Shown here: positions 43,777-55,299 of the stretch, one piece after another | Position numbering within the stretch: position 1 is the first letter of the stretch | How the letters are laid out: every line of letters begins with the position of its first letter | Source: Arachis hypogaea | Taxonomy: Eukaryota; Streptophyta; Magnoliopsida; Fabales; Fabaceae | Direction of reading: 5' to 3' | DNA length: 64,000 nucleotides | NCBI RefSeq assembly: GCF_003086295.3 | Contig: NC_092053.1 | Span: forward strand, 83,947,671-84,011,670 | The notes under the pieces: generated by a model | The model's input: the letters and a program-made list of their open reading frames with translations, nothing else | Database searches by the model: none | Told to the model about the DNA's origin: nothing | Translations under genes and position numbers: made by a program

Positions 43777-44447
43777 ATTGTTTGAGTTTTGACAACTGAC
43801 GGTTTATTTTGTTGCTTAGATTAGGAAAATTTTTCTTTTTGGTTTAGAGTCTCTCATTATTGTTCTTGGTTAAAAATATCCTTCTTCAAAACAAGTGTTA
43901 CATTTATTGGCCAATTGGCTAGAGTGTTGGTTTATGTTCTTGATGATTGGGCACCTGTTTTATTAAAAATCTTTTTCAAAAATAATTTTTCCTTAAATAA
44001 ATCTTGTTCCAAACTCTAAGTTTGGAGTTTTCTTGTTGATTTTTCTTTGTTGTTCGAAAATTTTAGTTTAGTTTTCTAAAAAAAAAATTTAAGTTTGGTG
44101 TTCTTTCTTCATGTTCTTGTGTTCTTGTGAGTCTTCAAAGTGTTCTTGAGTTTTCTTTGTGTTTTGATCTTAAAATTTTAAGTTTGGTGTTCCTTGGTCT
44201 TTTCTATCTATTTCTAAAACAAATTTTCGAAATTCATTTCCAAAATTCAGATTTTTTTAAAAAAAAATTTAAATTCTTTTCCAAATCAGATATTTTTCAA
44301 AACTTCCTGACCACTTTCTCTCCTCTCATTTTTTTTCGAAAATCTTCACTTATTTTTTATTTATTTTATTTTAATTTATTTCATTTTCGAAATAAATAAA
44401 TAAATAAATAAATAAATTTTTTTTTACATCATCTCCCTTTCTCCATC
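43777..44447 (+). other. RE14 leader
   Basis: AT-rich untranslated leader. AAGTTTGG motifs recur at about 44021, 44092 and 44180. A (TAAA)n microsatellite lies at about 44391-44416. No gene is seen. Confidence 0.7.
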
Positions 44448-45870
44448 ATGGATCTAAGTGGAAATGAACAGTCCAGGAGGACTCTGGGGTCATATGCTAA
44501 CCCCTCTACTGCTTCATATGGGAGTAGTATCTGCATACCCTCCATTGGAGCCAGTAGCTTTGAGTTGAATCCTCAGCTCATTATCATGGTGCAGCAAAGT
44601 TGCCAGTATTCCGGTCTCCCACAGGAAGAACCTACAGAGTTTCTGGCACAATTTTTACAAATTGCTGACACAGTACATGATAAGAAAATAGATCAGGATG
44701 TCTACAGACTATTACTGTTTCCATTTGCTGTAAAAGATCAGGCTAAGAGGTGGTTAAATAACCAACCTAAGGCCAGCATAAGGACATGGAAACAGCTGAC
44801 AGAAAAATTCCTGAATCAATACTTTCCCCCAAAACGGATGACACAGCTAAGGCTGGATATCCAAGGCTTTAAACAAGGAGATAAGGAATCTCTTTATGAT
44901 GCCTGGGAGAGATACCGAGAGATGCTACGAAAATGCCCCTCTGAAATGTTTTTAGAGTGGGTTCAGTTAGACATCTTCTATTATGGGCTTGCAGAAGGAG
45001 CTCAGATGTCTTTAGATTACTCAGCTGGTGGATCTATCCACATGAGAAAGACAATTGAAGAGGCTCAAGAGCTCATTGATACAGTTGCCAGGAATCAGCA
45101 TCTGTACCTAAGCAGTGACCCTTCCATGAAAGAAGAGGTTAAAACAGTAACTGCTGAACTCAGTCCTGTAAAACAAGCTGCTGAATTCAATCAGCAATTG
45201 GACTTTCTAACAAAGCAGTTAGCCGAATTCAAAGATAGACTACAAGAGACAAGGATGGCTAATATACATATGGAAGAACAGTTTAAGCAAACAAAGCAGC
45301 AGCTGTCAAGGCAAATAACAGAAGAATGCCAAGCAGTTCAATTAAGAAGTGGGAAAACATTAAATACCCCACCTCAAGGCAGCAAAAAGCTAAGAAATAA
45401 GCAAACCACCCAAAATTCACCTGAGGACAGTAAGAGCCCAGGGAAAAGTAATTCTGGAACTAAAACGCCAGAAATTTGGTGGAAGGCTGGCGCTGAACGC
45501 CCAGACCATGCTCAGGACTGGTGTTCAACGCCAGAAACAAGGCAGGACTGGCGTTCAACGCCAGAAATAGGCAAGGATCTGGCGTTGAACGCCCAAAATG
45601 GGCAAGATCTGGCACTGAACGCCCAAAATGGGCACAGTTCTGGCGTTTCAGATGCTAGGAACAGACAAGGAGTTGGCATCTAACGTCACTCCAGTTTCTA
45701 ACTTTGGCACTCAATTGCCAGTGAGGGATCAGACATACACAAATGCTGATAGCAACCCCTCTAAAAAGGCTTCTTCAACCACTTCTGTAGGCAATAAACC
45801 TACAGCAACTAAGGTTGAAGAATATAAACCCAAGATACCTTATCCTCAAAAACACCGAAAAGAGGAGTAG
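44448..45870 (+). pseudogene. RE14 gag, frameshifted at its end
   Basis: The start is ATG 44448 (MDLSGNEQSRRTLGSYANPS). The gag core (about residues 55-210) has RLLLFPFAVKDQAKRWL, WKQLTEKFLNQYFPP, SLYDAWERYREMLRKCP and an SAGGSIHMRKTIEEA-like end. After a Gln-rich coiled coil comes VQLRSGKTL, the Athila phrase before protease. The first frame ends at 45683. The protease frame is already open at 45628, so one frameshift lies within or just after the GGCGTT-N-AACGCC repeats in this part of the gene (45467-45650). A TAG at 45868 precedes the protease. No zinc knuckle is seen. Confidence 0.88.
45467..45650 (+). repeat. Palindrome array inside RE14 gag
   Basis: Six or so copies of GGCGTT-C/G-AACGCC or GGCGCTGAACGCC, as CTGGCG...CGCCAG or TGGCG...CGCCCA, lie within the gag reading frame. 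They encode repeated peptides such as DWRSTPE and LALNAQNG. The same palindrome type lies in the LTRs and in the spacer after pol. Confidence 0.85.
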
Positions 45871-48800
45871 GATAAGCAATTTGCTCGCTTTGCAGATTAT
45901 CTCAGGACTCTTGAAATAAAGATTCCATTTGCAGAAGCACTTGAGCAAATACCTTCTTATGCCAAGTTCATGAAAGAGATCTTGAGTCATAAAAAGGATT
46001 GGAGAGAAACAGAAAGAGTTCTCCTCACTGAAGAATGCAGTGCAGTCATTCTGAAGAGCTTCCCTGAAAAGCTTAAAGACCCTGGGAGTTTTCTGATACC
46101 ATGCATATTAGAAGGTCAATGCACCAAGACAACTTTATGCGATCTTGAGGCAAGCATCAACCTAATACCTGCATCCAATATCAGAAAGCTTGGTTTAACT
46201 GAAGAAATTAAACCAACCTGGATATGTCTCCAAGCTGCTGATGGCTCCACTAAATACCCATCAGGCGTGATTGAAGACATGATTGTCAGCGTTGGGCCAT
46301 TCGCCTTTCCCACTGACTTCGTTGTGTTGGAAATGGAGGAGCACAAGAGTGCTACTCTCATTCTAGGAAGACCCTTCCTAGCAACTAGACGATCCCTCAT
46401 TGACGTCCAACAGGGGGAAATAACCCTGAGAGTCAATGATGATGAGTTTAAGTTGAATGCTGTCAAAGCCATGCAGCATCCAGACACATCAACAGACTGC
46501 ATAAAAGTTAATCTTATTGAGTCCTTGGTAGAAGAGATCAACATGGCTGAGAGTCTCGAATCAGAGTTGGAAGACATCTTTAAAGATGTTCAGCCTGATT
46601 TGGAGGATTCAGAGGACATGAAAGAGCCTCTGAAATCTCTTCTGGAAGAGGAAAAACCTCCTAAACCCGAGCTCAAGCCATTACCACCATCCTTGAAATA
46701 TGCATTTTTGGGAGAAGGTGACACTTTTCCAATGATCATAAGCTCTGCTTTAAATTCACAGGAAGAGGAAGCACTTATTCAAGTGCTACAAGACAGCTCT
46801 TGGGTGGTCCATAGGTGACCTTAAGGGCATAAGCCCAGCTAGATGCATGCACAAAATCTTATTGGAGGATAATGCTAAACCAGTGGTTCAACCACAGAGA
46901 CGGCTAAATCCAGCCATGAAGGAAGTGGTACAGAAAGAGGTCACCAAATTACTAGAGGCTGGGATTATTTATCCTATTTTTGATAGCCCCTGGGTGAGCC
47001 CTGTCCAAGTCGTCGCAAAAAAGGGAGGCATGACAGTGATTCATAATGAAAAAAATGAACTGGTTCCTACAAGAACAGTTACAGGGTGGCACATGTGTAT
47101 TGACTACAGAAGGCTCAATATAGCCACCAGAAAGGATCATTTTCCTTTACCATTCATAGACCAGATGCTAGAAAGACTAGCAGGTCATGATTATCACTGC
47201 TTTTTGGACGGCTACTCAGGCTATAACCAGATTGCAGTAGATCCTCAGGATCAAGAGAAAACAGCATTCACATGTCTATTTGGAGTGTTTGCTTATAGAA
47301 GGATGCCATTTGGGCTGTGTAATGCGCCTGCAACCATCCAGAGATGCATGCTCTCTATTTTCTCTGATATGGTGGAAAAATTTCTGGAAGTCTTCATGGA
47401 TGACTTCTCAGTATATGGAGACTCATTCAGCTCCTGTCTTGGTCACCTGAAACTTGTTCTGAAAAGAGGCCAAGAGACCAACCTAGTTTTAAACTGGGAA
47501 AAATGTCACTTCATGGTGACTGAAGGGATTGTTCTTGGGCATAAAATCTCAAACAAGGGAATAGAGGTGGATCAAGCAAAAATAGAGGTAATTGAAAAAT
47601 TACCACCACCTGCCATTGTTAAGGCAATCAGAAGCTTTCTGGGGCATGCAGGATTCTATAGGAGGTTTATAAAGGATTTTTCAAAAATCGCAAAACCTCT
47701 AAGCAATCTGCTAGCTGCTGACATGCCATTTGTGTTTGACACAGAGTGCCTGCAGGCGTTTAAAACGCTAAAAGCTAAGCTGGTCACAGCACCAGTTATT
47801 TCCACACCAGACTGGACATTACCATTTGTGCTAATGTGTGATGCCAGTGATCACGCCATTGGTGCAGTATTGGGACAGAGGCATGACAAGCTTCTGCACG
47901 TCATTTATTATGCTAATCGCGTTTTAAATGATGCCCAGAAAAATTACACAACCACGGAAAAAGAATTACTTGCAGTGGTTTATGCCATTGACAAGTTCAG
48001 ATCATACTTAGTAGGATCAAAAGTGATTGTGTATACTGACCATGCTGCTCTTAAATATCTACTCACAAAGCAGGATTCAAAACCCAGGCTCATCAGATGG
48101 GTGTTGCTTCTGCAAGAGTTTGATATAGAAATAAGAGACAGAAAAGGGACAGAGAACCAAGTGGCTGATCATCTGTCCCGGATAGAGCCAGTAGAAGGGA
48201 CGCCCCTCCCCTCTCTTGAGATCTCTGAGACTTTTCCGGATGAGCATTTATTTGCCATTCAGGAAACACCATGGTTTGCCGATATTGCAAACTATAAAGC
48301 TGCAAGGTTCATACCCAAGGAGTACAACAGGATACAAAAGAAGAAATTAATTACTGATGCAAAGTACTACTTGTGGGATGAACCCTATCTCTGTAAGAGA
48401 TGTGCAGACGGAATAATTCGTAGGTGTGTGCCTAGAGAAGAAGCACAGAGGATCCTATGGCATTGCCATGGATCTCAATATGGAGGCCATTTCGGAGGTG
48501 AGCGAACAGCCACCAAGGTCCTCCAATGTGGCTTCTATTGGCCCACACTCTATAAAGATTCCCGAGAGTTTGTACGTAACTGTGACAGTTGCCAAAGAGC
48601 TAGTAATCTGCCTCATGGTTATGCCATGCCTCAACAAGGAATCTTGGAAATTGAGTTGTTTGATGTATGGGAAATTGACTTCATGGGACCTTTCCCACCA
48701 TTATACTCAAACACTTATATTCTGGTGGCAGTTGACTATGTATCAAAATGGGTTGAGGCCATTGCCACACCCACCAATGATACTAAAACAGTGCTGAAGT

Positions 48801-49549
48801 TCCTCCAGAAACATATCTTTAGCAGGTTTGGTGTCCCTAGAGTACTAATCAGTGATGGGGGCACTCATTTTTGCAATAAACAACTTTACTCTGCCATGGT
48901 TCGGTATGGAATTCGCCAAAAGGTGGCTACTCCATATCATCCACAAACTAATGGGCAAGCTGAAGTCTCTAACAGAGAATTAAAGAGAATCCTAGAACGG
49001 ACAGTAAGTAAACGTAGAAAGGATTGGGCACGGAGCTTGGATGATGCTCTGTGGGCTTACAGAACAGCATTCAAGACCCCTATAGGGACCTCTCCATACC
49101 AACTTATGTATGGTAAAGCATGTCACCTGCCCGTGGAACTGGAACATAAAGCCTACTGGGCAACCAGATTCCTAAACCTTGATGCCAAATTAGCAGGAGA
49201 ATAAAGATTGCTCCAGCTAAATGAGCTAAAGGAATTCAGATTCACAGCTTTCAAAAATGCCAAGCTTTATAAAGAGAAATAAAAAAAGTGGCATGACAGA
49301 AAGCTGTCATCTGGAATCTTTGAGCCAGGACAGAAGGTTCTGCTGTTCAACTCTAGACTCAGGCTATTCCCCGGGAAATTGAAATCCCGGTGGAGGGGAC
49401 CATACGTGATTACAAGTGTATCACCATATGGTTATGTGGAGCTTCAAGATATTGATTCTTATAAGAGGTTCATTGTCAATGGATAGAGAATCAAGCACTA
49501 TCTTGAAAGCAACGTTGAGCAAGAGTGCTCAAGGCTGAAGCTGGACTAA
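45871..49549 (+). pseudogene. RE14 protease-RT-RNase H-integrase
   Basis: The protease has LCDLEASINLIP, with the Gly after the catalytic Asp-Leu changed to Glu, and ILGRPFLATRRSLIDVQQGE. A small deletion near 46790-46815 shifts the frame. From 46847 a 785-codon open frame holds RT ([20 protein letters not shown]), RNase H ([34 protein letters not shown]) and integrase ([12 protein letters not shown] zinc part, then [12 protein letters not shown] and [12 protein letters not shown]). The C-terminal part continues in the same frame past TAA 49202, TAA 49280 and TAG 49484 to TAA 49547. The core enzymes are the best preserved in the window. Confidence 0.92.
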
Positions 49550-50526
49550 AAGCTCAGCAAGGTCCAGCTAAAGACAATAAAGAAGCGCTTGCTGGGAGGC
49601 AACCCAGCCATGGGGCATCAATCCTCTAAGCATTTTGCCCTATTTTTATTTTTATTTTTTATTTGTTTATATAAAGTTCATTGATAACAAGGAAAAGAAT
49701 CAATTGCATAAGTTCACAGGGTTACAGAAGGAATCTGCACACAAAACAGAGAAAAAGAGCTCACTGGCAAGAAAACGCCAGTAAGAGCCTATTTTGGGCG
49801 TTCAGCGCCCAAAAGGGGCAACCAGTGGGCGCTGAACGCCAGTAAGGATAGCAATCTGGCGTTCAACGCCAGAAAAGGGCAACAACTGGGCGTTGAACGC
49901 CCAGGAGAACAGCATTTGGGCGTTGAACGCCCAAAACAGGCAGTGTTTGGGCGTTCAAACGCCAGGATGGCAGGGAGGAGGTAAATACATTTTTTCTTCA
50001 TTTTTTTCATTTTAATCTTAATTTTCATGCTTCAATTCATGATTTCTTGCATAAACATGTTAAGAACCCTGGTTTCTAAAATCCCTAATTTCTAAAAATC
50101 CTACTTTAAAAATATCAAATATATCTTAATCCATAAGCACAAACCCTCTTTGCAAATTCAATCCAACTCTTTTTAAAAACAAATCTATCTTTTCAACTCA
50201 TCAATATCTTTTTCAAAATCTCCACTTTATCTTTTTCAAAATCTAGATCTATCTTTTTCAAAAATCTTTCATATCTTTTCAATTTTAAACTATATCCTCT
50301 CTTATCATATCTTCTATCCTATCTTTTCCAAATCAATCTTTTTTATCATATCTTTATCTCTTTTATCGAAAACCCACCCTCCCTCCCTTTAAATTTGGGT
50401 TCGGCCTCCCTCCCCTTCCATCAACAATTGCACCTAGCTCTCCTTCTATCCCTCTCCTTTCTTTTCTTTTGCTTGAGGACAAGCAAACCTCTAAGTTTGG
50501 TGTGTTTAACCGCGATCACTAAGATC
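49550..50526 (+). other. RE14 spacer between pol and ORF3
   Basis: It begins with GCTGGGAGGCAACCCAGCC, a perfect short stem. A palindrome array follows (49765-49970), then AT-rich sequence, and a TTTAAATTT box near 50388. A hairpin TTTGCTTG-AGGA-CAAGCAAA (50468-50487) with CTAAGTTTGGTGTG lies 40 bases before the ORF3 ATG. Confidence 0.7.
49765..49970 (+). repeat. Palindrome array of RE14 (internal copy)
   Basis: Six units of GGGCGTT-C/G-AACGCCC, GGGCGCTGAACGCC or CTGGCGTTCAACGCCAG are spaced about 30 bases apart. They match the type in the RE14 LTRs and gag. Confidence 0.88.
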
Positions 50527-51543
50527 ATGGCTCCTAAAGGAAAACAACCCACTCCAAGAGGCAAGAAAGAGAGCGTTCCAAAACCACTTTGGAATCAAGG
50601 GAAGTTCTTATCTAAAGAACATTCAGACCATTATAACAAAATAATGGGTCTGAGGTCAGTGATCCCGGAAGTTAGATTCGATCTGAAAGAAGATGAATAT
50701 CCGGAGATCCAGGGGCAAATTCGAATCAGGAACTGGGAAGTCCTAGCTAATCCTGAAACGAAAGTAGGGAGGAACATGGTTTAGGAGTTCTATGCTAATA
50801 TGTGGCAAAATGACAAGCAGAAACTATCTGGGACTGCTTTCTATGACTATCGGACCGTGGTCAGAGGAAAAATTGTTCATACCCACCCTGACAGGATCAG
50901 GGAGATCTTAAAGCTACCTCAGCTGAAAGATGATCCAGACTCCTTCAACAGGAGAATGATGAAAACAGACAAGGGCCTGGATAAGATTCTAGAGGACATA
51001 TGTATCGCTGGAGCCAGGTGGACCACCAACACAAAGGGTGTCCCAAATCAACTCAAGAGAGAAGATCTCAAACCAGTCGCCAGAGGATGGCTGGACTTCA
51101 TTGGGCATTCTCTGTTGCCCACTAGCAACCGTTCTGAAGTCACTGTTAAAAGAGCAGTGATGATCCATTGCATCATGATGGGAAAAGAAGTGGAACTTCA
51201 TCAACTAATCTCAGCTGAACTCTACAAAATTGCTAACAAAAATTCTAAAGAGGCCAGGTTGGCTTATCCAAGTGTGATTTCTCTACTCTGCAAGGACGCT
51301 GGAGTAAGGATGGGAATAACTGAGTATATCTCAGTTGAGAAACCAATCACCAAAGCATCAATGGAAAAACAACAAGCACAGGATGATCCCACCAAGAAGA
51401 AAACACAGGAATTTCTCCCAGAAATCCCTCAATCTGAATACTGGGAGTATCTTGAGACGTCTGTTACCAAGATACGGGAAGCTATGGAACAAATAATAAA
51501 AAAAACAGAAGGAACACAGTCAAATTCTTACCTATATGTTTAA
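50527..51543 (+). pseudogene. RE14 ORF3, Transposase_32-like protein
   Basis: The start is ATG 50527 (MAPKGKQPTPRGKKES), after the hairpin and CTAAGTTTGGTGTG. The frame has one TAG at 50782, where RE5 has a Gln codon, and runs to 51541. A frameshift near 51500-51525 separates a short C-terminal tail that ends near 51645. It shares with RE5 the phrases DEYPEIQGQIRIRNWEVLAN, RGWLDFIGHSLLPTSNRSEV and VMIHCIMMGKEVELHQLI. The role is unknown; the family is a plant-only domain often annotated as transposon protein. No membrane segment or signal peptide is visible. Confidence 0.78.
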
Positions 51544-51649
51544 AGAACAAAAGGAGCAAGGGCGTGACTTAAGGGAATTGAAGCACCAGAAGTTATCTCT
51601 TGAGGGACCAAGCACCCCACAGATCAGAGGAACATCCACTTCCTAGAAC

Positions 51650-52689
51650 AAAGGTTGTTAAATTCCAATTTCTGCTTTAACTCTGTGATAGTGTCATTAT
51701 AGAAGTTCACCTTAGGAGTCATATAGTAGTAATTAGTATCTATTTTGATTTTATCTCCAATTAAGCCATAGTTTATTCTTCTCATCATTAGCAAACATGA
51801 ATAAAATAGTAGATCTTTTGAATAAGAGGAAATAAAATTTTGAGTTTTTAATAAGAGAAATTCTAATTAGTTACATGTGGTGGCAATACTTTCTGTCTTC
51901 TGAATGAATGCTTGAATAGTGCATGTCTTTTGAATTTGTTGTTAAGACTGTTAAATATGTTGGCTCTTGAAAGAATGATGAACATGAAACATGTTATTGA
52001 TAATCTGAAAAATCATAAAAATGATTCTTGAAGCAAGAAAAAGCAGCAAAAAAAAAGCCAATAGCCCTTAAAACCAAAAGGAAAGGGTAATAAAAAGGAC
52101 CCCAAGGCTTTGAGCATCAGTGGATAGGAGGGCCTAAGGGAATAAAATCCTGGCCTAAGCGGCTAAACCGAGCTGTCCCTAACGATGTGCTTGTGGCGTG
52201 AAGGTGTCAAGTGAAAACTTGAGACTGAGCAGTTAAAGTCAAGGTCCAAAGCAGAAAGAAGAGTGTGATTAAGAACTCTAGACACCTCTAATTGGGGACT
52301 TTAGCAAAGCTGAGTCACAATCTAAAAGGTTCACCCAATTATGTGTCTGTGGCATTTATGTATCCGGTGGTAATACTGGAAAACAAAGTGCTTAGGGCCA
52401 CGGCCAAGACTCATGAAATAGCTTTGTTCAAGAATCATCATACTGAAATAGGAGAATCAATAACACTATCTGAATTCTAAGTTCCTATAGATGCCATTCA
52501 CCCTGAGCTTCAATGGATAAAGTGAGATGCCAAAACTGTTCGGAAGCAAAAAGCTACTAGTCCCGCTCATCTAATTAGAATCTGAGCTTCACTCAAAAAT
52601 TCTGAGATATTATTGCTTCTCAACCTATTAGTCTTCTATTTTATTTGTCTAGTTGCTTGAGGACAAGCAACAGTTTAAGTTTGGTGTTG
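51650..52689 (+). other. RE14 3' untranslated region
   Basis: No gene is seen. The block 52090-52390 closely matches RE5 19760-20040. The end carries hairpin GTTGCTTG-AGGA-CAAGCAAC (52652-52671) and TTTAAGTTTGGTGTTG, directly before the LTR (polypurine-tract position). Confidence 0.75.
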
Positions 52690-54223
52690 TGATGAGTGGA
52701 TAGTTTATACGCTTTTTGGGGTTAATTTCATATGGTTTTTAGTATATTCTAGTTAGTTTTTAGTTTATTTCCATTAGTTTTTAGGAAAAATTCATATTTC
52801 TGGACTTTACTATGAGTTGTGTGTTTTTTGTAATTTCAGGTATTTTTCTGGCTGAAATTGAGGGAGCTGAGCAAAAATCTGATTCAGGCTGAAAAAGGAC
52901 TGCTGATGTTGTTGGATTCTGACCTCCCTGCACTCAAAGTGGATTTTCTGGAGCTACAGAACTCGAAATGGCGTGCTTCCAATTGCGTTGGAAAGTAGAC
53001 ATCAAGGGCTTTCCAGCAATATATAATAGTCCATACTTTGCACAAGAATCGATGACGTAAACTGGCGTTCAACGCCAGTCCTCTGCCCAATTCTGGCATC
53101 CAGCGCCAGAAAAGGATTAAAAGTTGGAGTTCAACGCCAGAAATGGATCCAAACCTGGCGTTGAACGCCCAAAACAGCCTTATACACGTGAATTGTTTAA
53201 GTCTCAGCCCCAGCACATACCAAGTGGGCCCCAGAAGTGGATCTCTGCACTATCTGTCATAGTCTACTCACTTTTTGTAAACCTAGGCTACTAGTTTAGT
53301 ATTTAAACAACTTTTAGAAACTTATTTTGCATCTCATGACGTTTCAGATCTAAACATTGTACTCTTTGAGGGCATGAGTCTCTAAACTCCATTGTTAGGG
53401 GTGAGGAGCTCTGCTGTGTCTCAATGAATTAATACAAGCATTTCTATTTTCCATTCAAACATGCGTGTTCCTATCTAAGATATCCATTCGCGCCTAATTA
53501 TGGAGAAGGTGATGATTCGTGACACTCATCACCTTCCTCAATCCATGAATGTGTATCTGACAATCACCTCCGTTCTACATCAGATTGAATGAATGTCTCT
53601 TAGATTCCTTAATCAGAATCTCCGTGGTATAAGCTAGATTGATGGCGGAATTCATGAGAATCCGGAAGGTCTAAACCTTGTCTGTGGTATTCCGAGTAGG
53701 ATTCTGGGATTGAATGACTGTGACGAGCTTCAAACTCACGAGTGCTGGGCGTAGTGACAGACGCAAAAGGATAGTAAATCCTATTCCGGTACGACTGAGA
53801 ACCTGCAGATGATTAGCCGTGCGGTGACAGCGCACCTGGACCCTTTTCACTGGAAGGATGGATGGTAGCCATTGACAACGGTGATCTACCTACACACAGC
53901 TTTCCATAGGAGGACGTGCATGCGTGAATCAGAAGACAGACGAAAGCAGAGATTCAGAAGACAAAGCATCTCCAAAACTCTAACATATTCTCCATTACTG
54001 CATAACAAGTAACCTTTAATCCATGCTCTCTTGTTTATTCGCAATTCAACTGATAAATATAATTGATTTCCTGAATAAGAATTGCAAGATAACTATAGAT
54101 TGCTTCAAACCAACAATCTCCGTGGGATTCGACCCTTACTCACGTAAGGTATTACTTGGACGACCTAGTGCACTTGCTGGTTAGTTGTGCAAAATTACAT
54201 TGTGAAGTAATTTTTGTGCCCCA
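52690..54223 (+). repeat. RE14 3' LTR
   Basis: This 1534-bp LTR starts TGATGAGTGGATAGTTT. It ends TTTGTGCCCCA, where the 5' copy has GTGCACCA. It keeps the 60-bp stretch missing from the 5' copy. The palindrome is at about 53058-53080 and the module at 54125-54181. Confidence 0.92.
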
Positions 54224-54228
54224 GCCAT
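54224..54228 (+). repeat. RE14 target-site duplication, right
   Basis: GCCAT, matching 42274-42278. Confidence 0.9.
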
Positions 54229-55299
54229 CATTTCAACAGTCACTTTTCCCAAATAGCCTTAACCCTTATATCTACCATTGCTAACCAATTTTGAGCCTTT
54301 GATAAACCCTCTTGTTCTTAAATGGAGCACGTCAACAACCCTAAGTGAAAAACCATGAATGTCCCTGAATTTGAATCCTTGATTAGCTTAGGTAAGTTAG
54401 GATGTATATCATTCACATAGGAGGGGTATACTTTGGAAATTCGGGTAGATATATAGGCATGTAATTGTAGTGTAATTGAAAACTCTAGGATTTTGGGAAC
54501 ATACTCATGTGCTAAATGATTACACCGTATGCATTGACACTTTGGTTCACTAAGAAACCCCAAGAAAAAGGGGATGTTGATAATGTCATATATAAAAATA
54601 AAAAGGAAGAGAAAGAAATAAAAGGGGACAAAAATGCCCCAAGATAAAGTAATAAAAACAATGCATATAGTAGGTGGACTGAAAAGAAGGCATGAGTATG
54701 CAAAAGGGTAGAAATTCAAGGGCAGCTAGGAATATATTGTAGCTGTATAGGTTGTTTTAGGTGTCTAGTGGGATCCGAGGTTGATCAAGGACTCAAATTT
54801 TAAGCCCACTTAGCCATATACATCCTTACCTTCTCCTTAGCCCCGTTACAACCCATGAATAAGACCTCATGATACTTGTAAGCATGCATTAAGTAATTGT
54901 CGATTGATTAGATGAAAGGCAAATCTTGGAAAGCATGATTAGGAGGAGATTGAGTGACAAACCCTAGACACTTGAGCGAATAGAGCGGATACACTTCCGG
55001 TGAGGGTTCAATGCTTAATGCTTGTTCCCGGCTTTCACAAGCGTTCGCTTAGCAAGTCATATGCACTCTTTAGTGATGTTCAGTTTGGTAGGATTCGTGA
55101 ACTGCATACTATCTTCACCCTATATGCTCACATGTATTCTTGAAGGATAGATTCACTTTTGACCAAGTAGGTAGATGACTTTACATTAGTTACATGCATC
55201 CGTTTAGATACTTAGCATTTTATAAACCCTTTCCCATCATAATCTTTGGTCTTTTTATTTTAAGCATGAGGGCATGCTTGGTTTAAGTGTGGGGAGATT
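54229..55299 (+). other. RE13 3' untranslated region, rest
   Basis: This continues RE13 after RE14. No gene is seen. It ends with TTTAAGTGTGGGGAGATTT, the polypurine tract of RE13, immediately before the LTR. Confidence 0.65.

Larger units (their letters stand above)
42279..54223 (+). mobile_element. RE14: complete FIDEL-like Athila retrotransposon
   Basis: The element is 11,945 bp, inserted in the 3' untranslated part of RE13 with GCCAT on both sides. The order is 5' LTR, primer site, 690-bp leader, gag, protease-RT-RNase H-integrase, palindrome spacer, ORF3, conserved 3' region, 3' LTR. It is younger than RE13 because it interrupts it. The size, LTR start TGATGAGCGGATA and palindromes fit what I recall of peanut FIDEL. 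Confidence 0.92.

Noticed and set aside
54318..54719. A 133-codon hydrophobic ORF on the minus strand
   Set aside because: It is antisense within the RE13 3' untranslated region; AT-rich composition explains the hydrophobic residues, and no relative is seen elsewhere.
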